This document shows positions 5,531-6,465 of a stretch of DNA of 6,465 nt, piece by piece. The notes under the pieces were generated by a model. That model was not told the DNA's origin. It did no database searches and saw only the letters and a list, made by a program, of their open reading frames with translations. Location of the stretch: contig VBAB01000242.1 in the NCBI GenBank assembly GCA_005888525.1, positions 1-6,465 on the forward strand. Direction: 5' to 3'. This DNA comes from Alphaproteobacteria bacterium. Its GTDB lineage: Bacteria; Pseudomonadota; Alphaproteobacteria; Rhizobiales; Hyphomicrobiaceae. A program made the translations under genes and the position numbers. How positions within the stretch are numbered: the stretch's first letter is position 1; the number at the start of each line of letters is the position of its first letter.

Positions 5531-6195
5531 GGCCGGCGGCTATGTGGCTGGCCGAATGCGCTCACGGTGGCACGAGCCGACCGAGCACGAGATCGAGTTC
5601 CGCGATGGTCTCCATGGCGGCCTCGTGTGGGCCGTGGGCGTGCTGATCGGGGCCGCCCTCCTCCTTTCCGCAGCCGGTAATGTCGCGCAGACCGGCGCCC
5701 AGGTAGCGGGCCAATCGGCCACCAGCGCGATAACGTCTACCAACGATCCTATGGATGCGATCCTGGACACGATGGTGCGGCCCACCAGCGCCCAAGCAGG
5801 AGCAGCCCCACCAGCGGCTTCCGCCTCTGCCGCTACGGCCCCGGCTAGCGGCATCCGACGGACGGCGCAGGGTGGTGACGAGACCCGCGCTGAGATGTCC
5901 CGCATCGTCGCGAGTGCGGTCGCGAGCGGCACGCTGTCGGGACCCAACCGCACCTATCTCGCGCAGCTCGTGGCGCAACGGGCGTGTCAATGAAGCCGTA
6001 AATGCTGGCCGCGAAGCAGCGGACAAAGCCAGACGGGCGGCGGTTCTCACCGGTTTTGCAACCGCGGCAAGTCTCATCCTCTCGTTGGGCGCCGCATGGT
6101 GGGCCGCCCTCCGTGGCGGGCATCATCGGGACAATTCCATCCCGGCTCGGTTCGATTTTGGGCCCAACCGCCGTTACCCGACCCCGACCCGCTAG
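5460..6195 (+). pseudogene. Membrane protein gene broken by a frameshift near 5982
   Basis: The first part reads in the frame of 5460 to TGA at 5991-5993. It contains GAFMAGGYVAGRMRSRWHEP, then EIEFRDGLHGGLVWAVGVLI, with one membrane segment over about residues 52-73. An Ala/Pro/Ser-rich linker and TRAEMSRIVASAVASGTLSG, then YLAQLVAQR follow. The protein continues in the next frame from 5983: RVNEAVNAGREAADKARRA, a second membrane segment (LTGFATAASLILSLGAAWWA), ending NRRYPTPTR at TAG 6193-6195. From memory, relatives in Bradyrhizobium join LVAQR to RV(N/D)EA through about nine more residues. A short out-of-frame deletion is thus likelier than a single-base error. The start is uncertain: TTG 5460, GTG 5502 and ATG 5529 are possible and none has a good ribosome binding site. 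Function unknown. Confidence 0.75.
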
Positions 6196-6207
6196 AAAGG
6201 AAGCACC

Positions 6208-6291
6208 ATGTTTCGTGACATCATCTTGTGGCTGGCAGGCGTCCCGATCTTCGTCATCATCCTCCTGCATCTCTTCGGGGTATTTCACTGA
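6208..6291 (+). CDS. Small hydrophobic membrane peptide (27 aa)
   Basis: The ATG at 6208-6210 follows a strong Shine-Dalgarno sequence, AAAGGAAG, about 4 bases away. The product, MFRDIILWLAGVPIFVIILL then HLFGVFH, is essentially one membrane helix (residues 5-24) with a central Gly-Val-Pro. TGA is at 6289-6291. Very short proteins of the form M-x-R-x-I-L-x-W-L-x-G-x-P-I-x-V-I-I-L-L are, to my recollection, common in Bradyrhizobium and relatives next to such membrane-protein genes. It starts 12 bases after the stop of the broken membrane gene, so the two are probably co-transcribed, and a terminator hairpin follows. Function unknown. Confidence 0.65.
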   Translation: MFRDIILWLAGVPIFVIILLHLFGVFH

Positions 6292-6307
6292 ACTGGTTGA
6301 CGTGAGT

Positions 6308-6330
6308 GGGTGCTGGCAATGCCAGCACCC
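6308..6330 (+). terminator. Rho-independent-type hairpin after the small peptide gene
   Basis: GGGTGCTGGC (6308-6317) pairs perfectly with GCCAGCACCC (6321-6330) around the 3-base loop AAT, 16 bases after the stop at 6291. Only two T residues follow directly, so termination strength is uncertain. It separates the membrane-gene unit from the next gene. Confidence 0.7.
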
Positions 6331-6351
6331 TTGCTGCTGAGGCGTCTGACC

Positions 6352-6465
6352 ATGGCGCAAAGCCCCAGTAAGGACTCTTTATCCCCTCTCGATCTTCTCC
6401 ACCGCGCCGGTCTTCAGGCCGACAGCCTCTTTACACGCAATGTCGGCGAGGTTCGGTTGACACCG
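6352..6465 (+). CDS. Probable MarR-family transcriptional regulator, N-terminal 38 codons
   Basis: From ATG 6352-6354 the frame is open to the window end. It encodes MAQSPSKDSLSPLDLLHRAG, then LQADSLFTRNVGEVRLTP. This resembles the start of MarR-type winged-helix repressors, where a first dimerisation helix (LLHRAxxxADxLF) is followed by LTPRQ(F/Y)AVL. The helix-turn-helix itself lies beyond the window. GAGG at 6339-6342 is a plausible ribosome binding site, 9 bases away. The preceding terminator suggests its own transcription unit. The assignment rests on a short N-terminal segment. Confidence 0.6.
   Translation, partial: MAQSPSKDSLSPLDLLHRAGLQADSLFTRNVGEVRLTP

Noticed and set aside
5540..6077. 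Leftward ORFs opposite the membrane-protein gene
   Set aside because: They are antisense to the conserved membrane protein and have Arg/Gly/Pro-rich content typical of shadow frames in GC-rich DNA.

Overview
The window looks like an accessory or slowly decaying stretch of an alphaproteobacterial chromosome, most likely Bradyrhizobium or a close relative. This rests on recognition of protein families, not on a search. The supporting genes are a C13-type (legumain-like) peptidase, a secreted peptidoglycan-binding-like protein, a small secreted Cys/Arg protein, CsbD, a membrane protein followed by a 27-residue hydrophobic peptide, and a MarR-type regulator. In addition, csbD has upstream a textbook EcfG-type promoter (GGAAC-N16-CGTT), the hallmark of the alphaproteobacterial general stress response.

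Left part (1-1482): a C13 peptidase gene, cut by the window edge and broken by a one-base frameshift, runs rightwards. About 320 bases without a recognisable gene follow. Then a leftward gene encodes an exported protein with a peptidoglycan-binding-like repeat.

Middle (1515-3321): a 216-base internal piece of an IS630-family transposase sits exactly between two copies of a 7-base direct repeat. Removing it together with one repeat copy restores a continuous 89-codon leftward reading frame, so a small unknown gene seems to have been split here. Upstream of it on the same strand is an intact 429-residue major facilitator (MFS) transporter, the best-preserved large gene of the window. The next 930 bases (3322-4254) contain only one plausible short ORF.

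Right part (4255-6465): a small secreted protein gene (+) converges on csbD (-), with a perfect hairpin between them that can terminate both. A leftward pair follows: a DUF4326 protein and, overlapping it by GTGA, a small unknown ORF. Its 5' end overlaps that of a rightward membrane-protein gene which is frameshifted near 5982. After that come a 27-codon hydrophobic peptide gene with a strong ribosome binding site, a terminator hairpin, and the first 38 codons of a probable MarR-family regulator running out of the window.

The genes do not form one pathway. What links them is envelope or stress function (CsbD, exported proteins, membrane proteins) and an unusual density of broken genes: two frameshifts and one insertion remnant in 6.5 kb. 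I see no CRISPR array, tRNA, rRNA or convincing novel multi-gene system.
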